Below, in pieces: positions 45,327 through 57,221 of a stretch of DNA of 64,000 nucleotides; position 1 is the stretch's first letter; every line of letters starts with the position of its first letter. The translations under genes and the position numbers were made by a program. The notes below the pieces were generated by a model. The model was not told where the DNA came from. It searched no databases and was given only the letters and a program-made list of their open reading frames with translations. Origin of the DNA: Ampelocalamus luodianensis. Its lineage: Eukaryota; Streptophyta; Magnoliopsida; Poales; Poaceae. The stretch spans positions 16,462,626-16,526,625 of the forward strand of contig CM070624.1 in the NCBI GenBank assembly GCA_036346255.1, read 5' to 3'.

Positions 45327-46673
45327 ATGGCGGCGATGCTTGGGGGCGGGCGCGTGCGGTTCAACGTGGGCGGGCAGGTGTTCGAGACGACCACCACGAC
45401 GCTCGCCAACGCCGGCCGCGACTCCATGCTCGGCGCGCTGCTCGACTCCTCCTGGAACGTGGCCCCCTCCGGAGGGGGAGGCGGCGTGCCCGAGTATTTC
45501 ATCGACCGCAACCCGGCGTGCTTCGCGGTGCTGCTCGATTTGCTGCGCACGGGAAGCCTCCACGTCCCGCCGCACCTCCCCGAGAAGCTGCTCTACCGGG
45601 AGGCCCTCTACTACGGCCTGCTCGACCACGTCCGCGCCGCGCGCTGGGGCGCGTTCGACGGCGACCGGCTCCGCCTCACGGCGTCCGTCCCCGGCCGCGC
45701 GCCCGGGGACGGCACCGCCATCCGGGCCGCGCCCGACGGCGGGTGCTGCGTCGCGCACGGGGGCGCCGTGCACGTCTACAACTGGATGCTCGACGAGCGA
45801 CGGCCGGTGTCGCTCGACCACTCGCAGGTCAACGACGTGGCCTACCTCGACGCGGCGACGCTCTTGATCGCCGCGCGCGAGCGACTCGGCAAGTACAACG
45901 GCGGCATGGCGGCGTTCTCCGCCATCTCCGGGGACCTCCGCCACCGCTTCCGCGTCGAGCACGACCGCCAGGCCAAGTCTTTCACTGCCGGCGCGCTGGC
46001 GTTCGACCAGGACTCGAAGATCTTCGCCAGCTGCAAGGGCCGGCTCAACGAGTACGGCATCGGCGTCTGGGACCGCGCCACCGGCGAGCAGGCCGATTTC
46101 TTCTACGAGCCGCCGGGCTGCGCCTTGGGCGACGCCGACAAGCTCCAATGGCTGGACGCCACCAACGCGCTCATGGTGGCCACGCTGTTCCCCAAGACAG
46201 ACAACTGTTTCATCGGCCTGCTGGATTTCCGGGACAAGGACGTGGTCTGGTCGTGGTCCGACGCCGGCACCGCCGCGTCGCTCGAGGACAAGCGCGTGCT
46301 CCACGCCATTGTCATGGAGGACGAGCGCTCGGTCTGCGTGATCAACCAGTACGACGACCTCGGGTTCCTCGACCTCAGGAACAACACCGGCGCTGTGCGG
46401 TGGAGCTCCCGGAGCAAGCTCATGAACCGAAAGGTGCCCGGCGAGGAGAGCTGCTACCCGAAGCTCGCTACGCACGGCGGGCAGCTCTTCTCGTCGATGA
46501 ACGATAGCATCTCGGTGTTCAGTGGCCCCGAGCACGTGCTGACGTCGACGCTGAGGAGGAGCTACGGTGGCGCCATCTGCGATTTCTCCATCGGGGGCGA
46601 TCGGCTCTTTGCCCTGCACAACGAGGAGAACGTGTTCGACGTCTGGGAGACGCCGCCGCCGCCCATAATCTGA
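45327..46673 (+). CDS. BTB/POZ (KCTD-type T1) domain protein, single exon
   Basis: 448 aa, intact, no introns. Residues about 8-105 form a KCTD-type BTB fold: VRFNVGGQVFETTTTTL, the DSMLGALLDSSW turn, YFIDRNPACFAVLLDLLRTG and YREALYYGLLDHV. The rest (about 130-440) is a series of beta-rich segments with WD-like endings (YGIGVWDRATGE, VVWSWSD, VFDVWETPPPP), probably a propeller. This is the plant family of single-exon BTB proteins exemplified by Arabidopsis At5g41330 and At3g09030. BTB proteins of this type commonly act as substrate adaptors for CUL3 ubiquitin ligases; whether this one does is inference. The start is the first ATG in the frame, with a second Met at codon 4. Very high third-position GC is usual for grass single-exon genes. 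Confidence 0.93.
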   Translation: MAAMLGGGRVRFNVGGQVFETTTTTLANAGRDSMLGALLDSSWNVAPSGGGGGVPEYFIDRNPACFAVLLDLLRTGSLHVPPHLPEKLLYREALYYGLLDHVRAARWGAFDGDRLRLTASVPGRAPGDGTAIRAAPDGGCCVAHGGAVHVYNWMLDERRPVSLDHSQVNDVAYLDAATLLIAARERLGKYNGGMAAFSAISGDLRHRFRVEHDRQAKSFTAGALAFDQDSKIFASCKGRLNEYGIGVWDRATGEQADFFYEPPGCALGDADKLQWLDATNALMVATLFPKTDNCFIGLLDFRDKDVVWSWSDAGTAASLEDKRVLHAIVMEDERSVCVINQYDDLGFLDLRNNTGAVRWSSRSKLMNRKVPGEESCYPKLATHGGQLFSSMNDSISVFSGPEHVLTSTLRRSYGGAICDFSIGGDRLFALHNEENVFDVWETPPPPII

Positions 46674-47494
46674 TCGTCAGTGGAGTATGCTCTTCTGAGT
46701 GCTGAGTTTGGTGTGACTTCATTTGTACCTGTGTATTCTTGCATCTTGCAAGTGCTCACTCAATAGAAGAAAGAAATACTCGGAATAGTTTCTGCAACTG
46801 AATAGTGCGCTGTAAGTTAACTACTGATCTGAAGTATTGGATAGAGGAAATGCACTGTAGAACCGATGGGCATCTGTTGTCAGTGTCAGATCTTGTTTTG
46901 TCAGAATCATTATACATTGATTCTCATCTAAGTGTGTGAATGTTTAAGGCTTTAAACACCGAAAGATCTCTTCCTCTGCACTTAATGGGGAGGCCCCATA
47001 CTGTCATATCCAGCTGAGCGCTGCTCAGGAGGCCTGCCTTTATTATGTAGTAACTTGTTTCCTTGTCTTCAAGGAAATTACTACCTTCTATTCTTGAAAG
47101 AAGTCAAAAACTAAATCCAAATAAACCACTTTTTAAGTAATGCCTGATTTCTGCTCTGATCTTTAGAAGTTTAGATGCAGTCCTTAGGTGGTGGACTATG
47201 GATGGCCTTTACTCTGCCAGAGGCAGCTTCATCCATCAGTGAGCCACTGCTGTCTGCTACTAATCAGGCTGGGCCAATGGAGGAGTAAGTTGGTGAGCTT
47301 TTGCTTTTTTGGAGTTGGTAGTACTAGCACTTGTGTGCATAACTAGTCCAACTTCTTATCCTATACTTGGAATGTAAGGCACAGGACAGGTCGGGGCAGT
47401 GTGGCAGAAGCTTATCTTGCCGGCCTGCTCTTGGATTTTTATACTTGACGTAAAGCCTACACAAAAAGGATGTATGGCATTGGCATGGTTTGCA
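46674..47494. other. 3' flank of the BTB gene
   Basis: Probable 3' UTR to about 46790, then AT-rich DNA without a recognisable gene or element. Confidence 0.45.
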
Positions 47495-48350
47495 TTATTT
47501 GCATTTTACTTTCTTAACTCTATGAATTTATGAGTTTGTATCACTTAACTCTTTAAATTTGCATTGAAGTGAACTTTGTTGGATGCGATGCCGACGACTT
47601 TGTCCCCTCCGATTCCGGTGGACTCGTCGCCGTCCCGTTCCGACTGTTTTCATCGTCCCCGTCACCTCATGCCGATAAAAACTGATTCTTCAGCTCGAGA
47701 ACGATCGTGCTGGCGTTTTCGCTGGAGCTCCACTGTCGCTCCCTTGTCTCCTCTGAGTCGGCCGTGAGAGAGAAGTATTTGTGCCCCTGCTCTAGCATTA
47801 TGATTCGTCAGCTCAGCATTTTCTGTTAGCAAACAGCCAAAATTACTTACGGTGCAAACGGGGAGGCCATTTGCACCACAACTCCATTTGGTCGTTTGCT
47901 AATAGAAAAGGCTGAGTTGGCGAATCAGGGTGCCAGAGCAGTGGCGCAAGCAAGCTGCGACGGTGGAGCTGCGGCGAAGACGCGAGCCCGATGTATTCCC
48001 GGGCCCGAAAAATCCGTTTTTGTCGGCGTGAGGTGACGGAGACGATGATCACGATCGGAATAGGGCGGCGACAAGTCCAACAGACTCGGAGGGGATGAAG
48101 CCACTGACATCGCATCTAACGAATTTTACTTCAACGTAAGTTTAGAGAGCTGACGCGAGCCCGATGTATTCTCGGGCCCGAAAAATCCGTTTTTGTCGGC
48201 GTGAGGTGACGGAGACGATGATCACGATCGGAATAGGGCGGCGACAAGTCCAACGGACTCGGAGGGGATGAAGCCACTGACATCGCATCTAACGAATTTT
48301 ACTTCAACGTAAGTTTAGAGAGCTAAGTGACACAACGTCACAAGTTCAGA
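47495..48350. mobile_element. Foldback (long inverted repeat) element
   Basis: The left arm (about 47495-47860) and right arm (about 47870-48324) are imperfect reverse complements. For example, GGATGCGATG at 47580 pairs with CATCGCATCTAAC at 48109, and GTTAGCAAACAGCCAAA at 47826 pairs with TTTGGTCGTTTGCTAAT. The loop is about 40 bp near 47845-47880. The right arm has an extra 173-bp tandem copy. I could not set an exact target duplication. Confidence 0.7.
47979..48324. repeat. 173-bp tandem duplication in the right arm of the foldback
   Basis: 47979-48151 and 48152-48324 are almost identical. Both begin GACGCGAGCCCGATGTATTC and end in GTAAGTTTAGAGAGCT. Confidence 0.93.
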
Positions 48351-48480
48351 GGGCTGAAAAGGTAAAATGCAAGTTCAGAAAGCTAAGTGGTATAACCTCG
48401 CAAGTTCAGATGACTGAGAAAACAAAATGCAAGTTCAGATAGCTAAATGACGCAACCGTATAAATTCAGAGACCTACAGT
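48325..48480. repeat. Short degenerate repeats
   Basis: About four copies of a roughly 40-bp unit with AAGTTCAGA and GCTAAGTG motifs follow the foldback and may be its outer edge. Confidence 0.6.
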
Positions 48481-49947
48481 GGAGGCAGGCTGTTCTGCAG
48501 AGATCCCGGAGAACTAGAGTAAAAGCTGCAGATTGAGAGCAAATAATGTCAATATAGGACGGTAACAAAATACGTAAACATGTTTAACGCCAGGCATGTA
48601 TGCTTCAGGAATGCCCAAAAGACAGACACTATTTCAGAAAAAAAAAACAGTCAGTCGTTGTTGCTCATTGGTCATTGCTTAGCTTAATTAGGAGTGTTCT
48701 CTATGAGAAGCTGGTTGTAGCATCAGCATCCGAATTAAACTACTGTACGAATACTTTGCTTGAGCTGAAACTTGCTTGAATATTTTCCGGTACGACTTGA
48801 ATGAAGCCGTCAAGTACAGCCAAATCTGAAATTCAGAGACAGGTAACGCTTCAGATCACTAAACTATTTCACTCGTACTATAACATTGAACGGGAGCTGC
48901 GATCAAATCCATCTACAGATGACCAGATCTAAGCTGGATGACAATACTTCAGATGCAAAACACATATCGCGGCGCACTAAGGAACACCATAATACCCACC
49001 CGTGTGAGACTGTAGTGAGCTCCATACATCGATACAGCTCTGAATCTCTGAATCAACGGAGGGAGGAGGCACAGTTGAATTGGGGGAGTATATACGAGTA
49101 TGTGGTTGGTATTACCGCGTCGCCAAGTCTAGTCATCATACAGATGCCCAATAGACCTCTATGGAATGGACACTATGGGCCGGTGGAGCCTACCGCTCCA
49201 TTTCTGTCTCTCAACCGTTTCTCTTCTCGCCGGGGACACACCACGCCTGGAGCAGCTTTATGCGCTCGATCGATAGATCGATGTCGGCCATGGCGTCTGT
49301 CGTCCGCCTTGTCATCCTGCTTAGCTCGCGTTCCACTTCTGGGAGCGACAGCGAGTGGTGATGGGCCAAAGACACGCCACGTGTCGATGAATTCACCTGC
49401 TTCATACAGCAAATAAAGGCACCATTCTTGGAAATAATGGGGACAGATATCCCTCGCACGTACGTTAATTTGAGCAGCACTGGGGAGCTTGCTCAACAGG
49501 CCGAGGTGGGCTCCTCGATCAGCTCAGGTGTTGTCCCAACCAAAACTGAAGCCTGGCCTGATTGAGCATTGAGCCCACTCAAAGTAACCAGGGCGTACGT
49601 ACTGTGCTACAAGAGAAACTTTAAGCGAGTCATGCATTCGGTGATTCGGCCGAATCTGAAACCTTCCGAAATTAAACAGGGCCGTGCTTTCCAATTTGGC
49701 GATCCATCAACGCCTAGCGCCAGCAGCAGCAGGAAAGAATATACATATGACGTCATCGGCATGGCTTCCACGTACTAGATCCATCATCCATCAGATAGAC
49801 ATGTGCAGATGTAGTGTGTGTGTGTATATATGCACACACGTACGTACGTCAATACTTCTATTCTACGCGGATCTTAAGCACACACACGTTTGGACGGTCA
49901 TGTGATAATGTACGTCGTAAGCAGCCAGGAGGATATACACATGCGTA
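48481..49947. other. Intergenic, no supported gene
   Basis: An open minus-strand stretch at 49211-49480 (VERELSRMTRRTTDAMADID) could be a coding remnant, but I do not recognise it and see no splice context. Confidence 0.35.
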
Positions 49948-50039
49948 TGTTAAAGCATATATTATGTTGGTTTACATGTAGATAACTTCATGTTTAAACA
50001 CTCTTGTAATCTTCTAGTTTTTTTGTCTACTTGTAACTC

Positions 50040-53000
50040 GATTTTTTTGGCGGTATTGACACCTTTTCGAAACGTATTTACAGAAATGACCTATTTCAAT
50101 TTTTTTTTATAGAAATGGCGTCGTGCGGCAGGCCCTCCCCAGTCGCCACATCGCCCACTGCCGCACGGTCACCGTGCGGTGGACCCTCTTCTCTCTCTCC
50201 GTCTGGCGAAATTATGGTTTCACTAGATTAGGGTTTGAGCGCTTTTTGTAGAAATTTTAAAATATAACAAATGTGTTCAGAAAATTATAAAATTTTATGT
50301 ATAGCCTTCCAACATAGTGCACTTACTTGTGTAAATTTGCCATAATTTTATTCGCTCCAAATTTTTCTCATAATTTTATATAAGTGTATTGTTTGTACAA
50401 ATTTGTAAATACAGAAAATGAGCTCAAAAAATTATAAATTTTATTTTGAAGTCTTCTAACATAGTGGACTTGATTGTGTAATGTTTCAAAAAATTTATAT
50501 GTCCTAAAGTTGTCTCAAAAATTAAGGATTTAGGTCTCAAAAATTTTGATTTTAGGTTTCAGAAATTAGGGTTTCATGATTTCATGTGACTTGAAATGTA
50601 TGGAAAAAAAAGCTGCATTGCAACTCCAATTGTGCGGGAATAAATGATAATTTTTGTAGGTAATACATTTAGCAAATCTTGTTTGTAGGTTGTCATTTTT
50701 TTTGGAAATAAAAGGGTGGTGACAAGGTTGGTTGGTCCATTTGTGATTTTTGTAGATTCTCAAGGGTACGAAATATGTTAGACTCACAATAATGTTTTGT
50801 GATCGTCGTATGTTGTTGTAGTGCGATAAATTTTCTGAAGAATTTTGTGAGGACGATTGAGGTAGCAATGATTCATAAGTAGGAAGGTAAGTGATATTGT
50901 GATGCTCTAGGGAATTCATACACGGTGGAAAACTTTGGATAAATGGCGCAATGATAACAACACGATAGTTGATCCAACAAGAGAGTTACATGACACGCAG
51001 GCTAACGAATCAAGAACGGTACAAACATGCTTTTAAAGAATTAGAAATGCATGGGATATATGAACGAAGAGGGTCGAACTACTTCATGTACCGAAAAGGT
51101 GCTGCTTGTCATAGTACTTGGAGATGTATGGCGTACACATCTGCCTCATTTGCGTAACGCCTTATACACATGCGAGCATGGCTTGTGCAGGAGCTTCGGC
51201 TTGTTGTAGGTGCATGTCGCCACATCACCCATGGTGCATACCTCTTTTCTTTCCCCTTGGCATGACTGTTGACGTATTTCTGCCGAAGCCTAATCTCGTA
51301 CTTCCTCCTGAGGGCATCGATCACCGGATGTCGTGCATTTGGGCCTTCTCCATCTTCTGGTCTATTTGTCTCTGCATGTTCTCGAACCACTGATTGCCTT
51401 CTTTCATTTGTCGCTTGGCTGCGGTGGCTTTATCGATGAAATAACCAATAATGTAAGTCCATGTCTCCTTGATAATAGCGGTGATAGGGAGGCACCGCAC
51501 ACCTTTGAGGACGCTGTTGTACACCTCGGACATGTTGGTCGTCATAATTTTGTACCACGCACCGTCTGTGTCATAGAGAAAGGATCATTTCTCTAATTCA
51601 GGAGCGTGGCGCTGAATCCACTCTGAGAAGCTTATGGCACTGCTGGGTTGCTCTCCCTCCGGAGTGTACTCTCTTGTATGTCTCATAGTCTGGTGTTCGA
51701 GGCCTCTCCAGAGGGACTCAAACTTCCGCCTCTAGTTCTGCAGACACAATGCTTTGAACGTCTTCATAACTTCCTGGCTGTGGAACCGCTTGAACAAGTT
51801 AGATGCAAGATGCCTCATGCATCACCTGGATTGCACGTCGTTCCACTAGTGAGGGGGGCTCCGTCCCATGCTGTGTGGTGTTGATGGCCGCCAACAACCT
51901 AGCATTGCAGTCTGTGCTAAGGCATATGTTGCGTCGGTCTCCCACCACCGCCGTCTTCACGTTCGCCAGGAACCATAGCCAATTGGATGTGTTATCACTC
52001 TCCACAATGACAAATGCCACTGGGAGAAGCTGGTCATTCGCATCGGCTGCCACCACAATGAGGATGGTGCCCTTGTACCTCCTCGTGAGGAAAGTTTCAT
52101 CCATCGTTAGCACAGGACGACAGAATTGGAAGGCCCGAACGGCCTGGGTGAAAGCCCAGAATACCCGGTCTAGTATGAAGCAGTTGGGCCCTCTCTCAGC
52201 ATCTTCACGGTCAAGCTTGTTTATGTACGTCCCGGGGTTTGATTCGGCAATCTGGTCAGGCAATTTCGATACAAGGTTGTACTCCTCTTCGTATGTCTCG
52301 TACATGGACTCGATAACCTTCTACTTGGCTCGTCGGACCTTGCTGCAGCTGACTGGATAACCAATCAGATTAGCGACTTCCAACATCAGCATCTTGGGGG
52401 GACACAGACACGGTCGCCTCAACTATGTGCCTGATGAGGCTTGTAACACATGCGAAAGTCATGTTTTGATACTGCCGTAGGGGCTCACTAAGCTCGCAAG
52501 TGTGGTCGATCATCGCCTTGACCATGAAGACAAAGCCAAAGATCTTTGCTCGGTAAGCGCTGACCTTACCACGGCAGCCTTCCACTACGTACTTTCCTTG
52601 TGTTGGATCAGTGCACTCGGTACACACGGCTAATGGACAAGGTGTACCGTACTATAGCTTGTTGCACGGTCGTCTTGTTAGGGAAGTGTTGCCCAACTAA
52701 GAGGGTGTCAGCATCAACCCCCATTGGGACCCTTCTACTTGCAGCAGTATGAGCGAATGCACCACGATATCCTCAGGTCTCGATGCCACGTAGGGCACCT
52801 CACCTCCCATGACACAATTCCCTCGGGCTGGTGCGCGTCCTCGTCGCTACCATCCGAGCTTGGGTCGGCGTGCTCGTTGGACTCCAACCGAGGTGGAGGC
52901 CGTGGGTGTGGGGAGGTCGTGTAGATGACGATTGAGGAGGGACCGTGGCAGGGGAACAGAGGTGGCAACGGCGGTGAGGAAGGAGGAACACGGCGACGGC

Positions 53001-53290
53001 GGTGGCAGCAGTGAGGGTTAGGGGATTTGGGAGATGCGAGAGCCGGGAGGGGAAGGGCGACTGAGACTAGCAGTCGAGCGTCAGGACAATAGCCAGGCGG
53101 TAGATAGGCAGGCAGTTCGTTCAGATGGTGCTCGTGTATTTTCCCGGACAGCTCCTTCCCGAATCCAAATATGCACCCGACAAAAAAAAGTTCAGATCCA
53201 AATATGGCAAAAAAAAGGATATCCGAAAAAACACTCCGAATTGTATCTGAATTAATTCGGTCGGTCGGGAACTATCTGCTCCGTTTGCAC
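50040..53290. mobile_element. MULE-derived insert, degenerate, with a hAT-like right edge
   Basis: Left margin: CTTTTCGAAACGTATTTACAG, then ATAGAAATGGCG and a GTGCGGCAG/ACCGCACGGTGAC hairpin. The middle carries a minus-strand MuDR-type transposase. The right 140 bp end GTTTGCACCCCCTA, the typical end of a hAT element, so more than one insertion or a deletion is involved. Confidence 0.6.
51109..52680 (-). pseudogene. MuDR-family (MULE) transposase remnant
   Basis: Minus-strand pieces appear in order. The N-terminal DNA-binding region (52370-52627) has CTECTDPTQGKYVVEGCRGK and MVKAMIDHTCELSEPLRQYQ. The catalytic region (51799-52305) has FCRPVLTMDETFLTRRYKG, then VESDNTSNWLWFLANVK and CLSTDCNARLLAAI. 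A C-terminal piece (51321-51545) has TTNMSEVYNSVLKGVRCLPI. The first catalytic Asp is kept, but the usual DGTF reads DETF. Frame changes and stops separate the blocks and part of the SWIM zinc finger is not evident, so it is inactive. Confidence 0.85.
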
Positions 53291-55076
53291 CCCCTACTGT
53301 TGAGTTGTTTCTTGGAAACAAACCTGATTACTCTAATCTGAGAGCATTAGGTTGTGCATGCTGACCAAATTTACGGCCATATAACTCACATAAACTCATG
53401 TTCCGGTCTCAAAGATGCGTGTTTTTAGGGTACATTCCTCTTCATAAGGGCTATAAGTGCGTGGACATATCCACCGGTCGTACATACATCTCACGGATGT
53501 TGTGTTTGATGAGGCTATTTTCCCTTTTGTTGATCTTGCAAATCCTCATCAAACAAAATCTTCTTCCTTGCATGAATCCATTTTGTTGCCACATTCCCTT
53601 CCAGTCTCAACTACATCACCTATTACTGAACATCCCACTGTTCCTTTTGTCCCCTGATTTTGTACCCCTGTCTTGGCCCACTTCTTCTCGTGAGAGCAAT
53701 CAACTTGCAGATAGCACTGAGTTATTGTCTTCTTCTACTAATTCTAGTCTTGAGCTGTCACATGGCAACAGGTCTGCTCAGAACAACAGAGTATGTACAC
53801 AGGGGCAGCGCAATATTGTCAAGCCATGAGTATATACTGATGGTACTATTGTATATGATCCGAAAATAAGAGCGTTCTTGACAACAAGACATGGAATCAT
53901 TGGAAAAGTCTATGGATGAAGAGTATGAGGCCCTCATAAAAAACAAGACATGGAATCTTGTTTCTCCTTGGCCAAATGTTAATGTGGTTGATTACGAATG
54001 GGTTTACAAATTGAAGAAGCAAGCTGATGGCACAATTGAGCGCTACAAAGCACGTTTGGTGGGAAAAGGGTTTCGATAGCGGCACAGGATTGATTATGAT
54101 GACACATTTAGTCCGGTTGTTAAACTGGCTACAGTTAGCTTAATTCTCTCTATTGCCATCTCTCGTGGGTGGATGCTTCTTCACGACGTGCTGGAAGAAG
54201 AGGTTTATATGTTGCAACCATCTGGCTATCATGATCATCGTTTCCCTAGTCATTTATGGGTTGAAACAGGTGCAAAGGGCGTGGTATTCTCAACTCAACT
54301 CTAAGCTTAGGAGCTTGATTTTGTTCCATCCAAAGCAGATACTCCGCTCTTCATATTCAATCATCCCGGGGTGGTAGTTTATATCCTTGTGTATGTGGAT
54401 GATTTGATTATTGCGAGCTCCTCACAGTCTACCTCGGATCATCTTCTACGCCAGTTATAGAGTGCATTTGCTATCAAAGATCTTGGTCGTTTGCACCACT
54501 TCCTGGGTATAGAGGTGTTATCTACACGTGATGGTATTATGTTATTACAAAAGAAGTATATTGGAGAGCTTTTGGACTGAGTTAACATGAGGCGTTTCAA
54601 ACTAGTGTCAACTCCTATGGCATTGTCAGAAGAATTGTCTAAGTTCATAGGTACAACACTCTCCGTAGAAGTTACTAAGTATCGAAGCACTGTTGGGTGT
54701 TGCAATACCTAACCATAACATGTCCTGACATTGCTTTCTCGGTGAACAAGGTCTATCAATACCTTCTGATGCCAACTGATCTGCACTAGAGTGCTATCAA
54801 ACAAATTCTTCGTTATTTTGCATAGAATATTGGACTAAAAATAAAAAGGTCTGCATCTACTTTGATCAGTGTCTTCTCTGATGTTGACTGGGTCAGATGC
54901 TCAGATGATCGTTGGTCCACCGGTGGCTTCGTTGTTTTCTTAGGATCAAATTTTGTGCCATGGAGTGCACGAAAGCAAGCTACGGTTTCTCGATCTAGTA
55001 CGGAGTCAGAGTATAAGGCATTGGCGAATGCTACAACTAAAGTTATTTGGTTACAATCCTTGCTTGGAGAACTATG
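53290..55076 (+). pseudogene. Copia pol remnant: integrase end, reverse transcriptase, RNase H
   Basis: The pieces are the integrase C-terminal (LFLGNKPDYSNLRALGC, CVFLGYIPLHKGYKCVD), RT (DEEYEALIKNKTWNLVS, KLKKQADGTIERYKARLVGK, YVDDLI near 54395) and RNase H (DVDWVRCSDDRWSTGGF, SRSSTESEYKALANAT). At least five stops or frame changes (e.g. 54077, 54577) mean it is dead. Confidence 0.88.
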
Positions 55077-55335
55077 AATATATCCATCCAGACCTCCCAC
55101 ACTGTGGTGTGACAATCTTGGTGCGACATATCTCTCGGCAAATCCAGTATTTCATTCTCGTACTAAGCATATTGAAGTAGATTTCTATTTTGTACGAGAG
55201 CCGGTTGCACTGAAAAAATAAGGTTTGTTGCTTCCAAAGATCAATTAGCAAATATACTGACCAAAGCACTACCATGACAACCGCTTGAACATCTTCGGCG
55301 CAATCTCAGCGTGCACAAGTTGTGATTGAGGGGGC

Positions 55336-55468
55336 TGTTAAAGTATAGATTATGTTGGTTTACATGTAGATAACTTCATGTTTAAACACCCTTGTAATCT
55401 TCTAGTTTTATGTCTATCTATAACATAAACTGTATTTAGTTGTAATCTCTGTTTTCCGATCTGCTACA
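55336..55468 (+). repeat. 3' LTR of the plus-strand copia element
   Basis: 133 bp, TGTTAAAG...TGCTACA, matching the partial 5' LTR at 49948-50037. Confidence 0.85.
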
Positions 55469-55982
55469 GTGCATGCTATTCACGGGACTGACACAACAGA
55501 TTGTGCAGTCTATAAAAGGCTCTCCGACGACTCGGTTTTTGAGTGCGCTTCCAATCTATCTGTCATCCAATTTCACAACGATACGTGCCAACAAAAGAAA
55601 AGAACATACAGGAGGATGGAGGAACTAGGTATTTTATTACGAAATTGTTTGACGTACGATACATCATATACGATGCCGGTATGATTTGGACTTGATGAGT
55701 TGAGGTGAACTCCTTTTTTTCCCTGCGTGGGACCACTGGACTAGAACTTGGCGAGAGCAGCTTAACACGCAGGGGCGGAGCCAGCGTCCCTATTGGCCGG
55801 GCACATGCCCGGGCTTCACGGCTCCACCCCTATCGAGCATGCAGGTAGTAGATGGCAGTGCCTCCTCTTACGTCTTGTGCCTCCTTTCCTTTCCTGTCGA
55901 GCTTGCCGAGGCTTTCCAAAGCAGTTGGCTCCGCTACTGTTACCACGCGAGCGCTGCATCATGCGGGGATCGTAGGTGAAAC
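55469..55982. other. Flank between the two copia elements
   Basis: No supported gene. It contains a 63-bp palindrome at 55770-55832 and ends in the GAAAC target duplication (55978-55982). Confidence 0.45.
55770..55832. repeat. Short palindrome with hAT-like ends
   Basis: CAGGGGCGGAGCC at the left pairs with GGCTCCACCCCTA at the right, and GCCGGGCA pairs with TGCCCGGG in the middle. No matching target duplication. Confidence 0.7.
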
Positions 55983-56673
55983 TGTTAGATATGTGTGCAC
56001 TTTTGTGATTATTATAATTCCTAAAATAATAATTGAATCGACAATAGCATATATACTAGGCATATTTGAAACTATAAACAGTAATATGATCATCAACTCA
56101 AATATATCTATCTCATATACATGCACTAACAAGGCAAATCCTAAAACAAGTATGCTACTAATAGTAGTAGGCAACAACATCATCATATAAATAATTTCTA
56201 GGAAAACAAAGCCTAGTCAAGAGAAATATTATCACCGCGACTTACAGAGGATCACTCCAACGAAGGTCGCAGTAGAGTCTGATCCGACGAAGACGACTCA
56301 CAGAGAAGAAGCAGTGAGCAGTCGCGCGAACGCTTCTCAAAAACCTGATTCGCCCCAACCCGTGCAGGATCGCAAGGGACGCCGGCTTCGGAGACACTGC
56401 TCTCCCTACGTCGGTGCACGCCGAGGAAGGGATGGAGTAGCTGAGTAGCACAGCAATAAGGAATTGGGCAACAGTGCAAAACTGAGTCCAGCTATTATGA
56501 AAGCTTAACTCTATTTTGCATTCTGTCTTACCAGATCTGAGAGGAGAGGACTCCTTTATATAGAGTCAGCGCCAGAGCCCTCCCCCCTAGACTAGCAATA
56601 TGGTACTAAAGATCCACCATGCATGAGTGGGTCTTTGAGATTTTGGTTTATGGGCTAAGCCCAACTTCCAACA
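55983..56673 (-). repeat. 3' LTR of the minus-strand copia
   Basis: 691 bp. Plus-strand termini TGTTAGATATGTG and CTTCCAACA. A TATATAAAG-type box (reverse of CTTTATATAG) lies near 56553. Confidence 0.9.
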
Positions 56674-57221
56674 ATCCCCCACTAGATCCCAAAGGCACCA
56701 TGAATTTGTCTATAATTCCAAAATGTTGTTGATATACCAGTTTTTTCGGTGGAGACCGGTTAAGTTTAAATATCCACCTAGAACCTCAAGCTAAACTTGC
56801 CCACAACTACACAATTTACTAGGCCTTGAATTGGCAGTTTTGTGTGGACAAGTTTCATCTAAGGCCTTTGCTGATACTTGGCCACCGATTGGCTACTCCT
56901 CGGGTGGAGCATATAAGTCATACTCTGGTGTCTCTTCATGAGCTTCTTAGAGAGTACCCATCTCTCATAGACTGTGACTAGCAGTCGGGCTCACATAGGT
57001 GTGTGCTTTCAAGAATGCTCTGTAGGATAGCATCTTTGCTATTTAAAGCCACAACACATTAAGATAAAGTCATCCTACCATAAAGATTTGAGAGTACGAC
57101 ATCTTCAGTGGAGTGGGCTATAGAATGTACTCTCCTTCAGTTAACCAAACAGTTTGTTTTTCCCAGGTCCTACTTCATGGGATCTCCAATCACATAGGTT
57201 GGGTTGCCACCATGGTGTAAC

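Larger units (their letters stand above)
49948..55468 (+). mobile_element. Ty1-copia element, degenerate, with MULE DNA in its 5' half
   Basis: The 5' LTR start (TGTTAAAGCATATATTATG) at 49948 matches the 3' LTR (55336-55468, about 133 bp) for about 90 bp and then breaks off near 50037. Copia coding sequence resumes at about 53290 with the end of integrase. PPT-like GAGGGGGC precedes the 3' LTR. Gag, protease and most of integrase are missing, replaced by MULE-related DNA. No convincing 5-bp target duplication (GCGTA against GTGCA). Confidence 0.8.

Noticed and set aside
45273..46619. A 448-codon minus-strand open frame opposite the BTB gene
   Set aside because: An antisense shadow caused by very high third-position GC; the plus-strand frame has clear BTB motifs.
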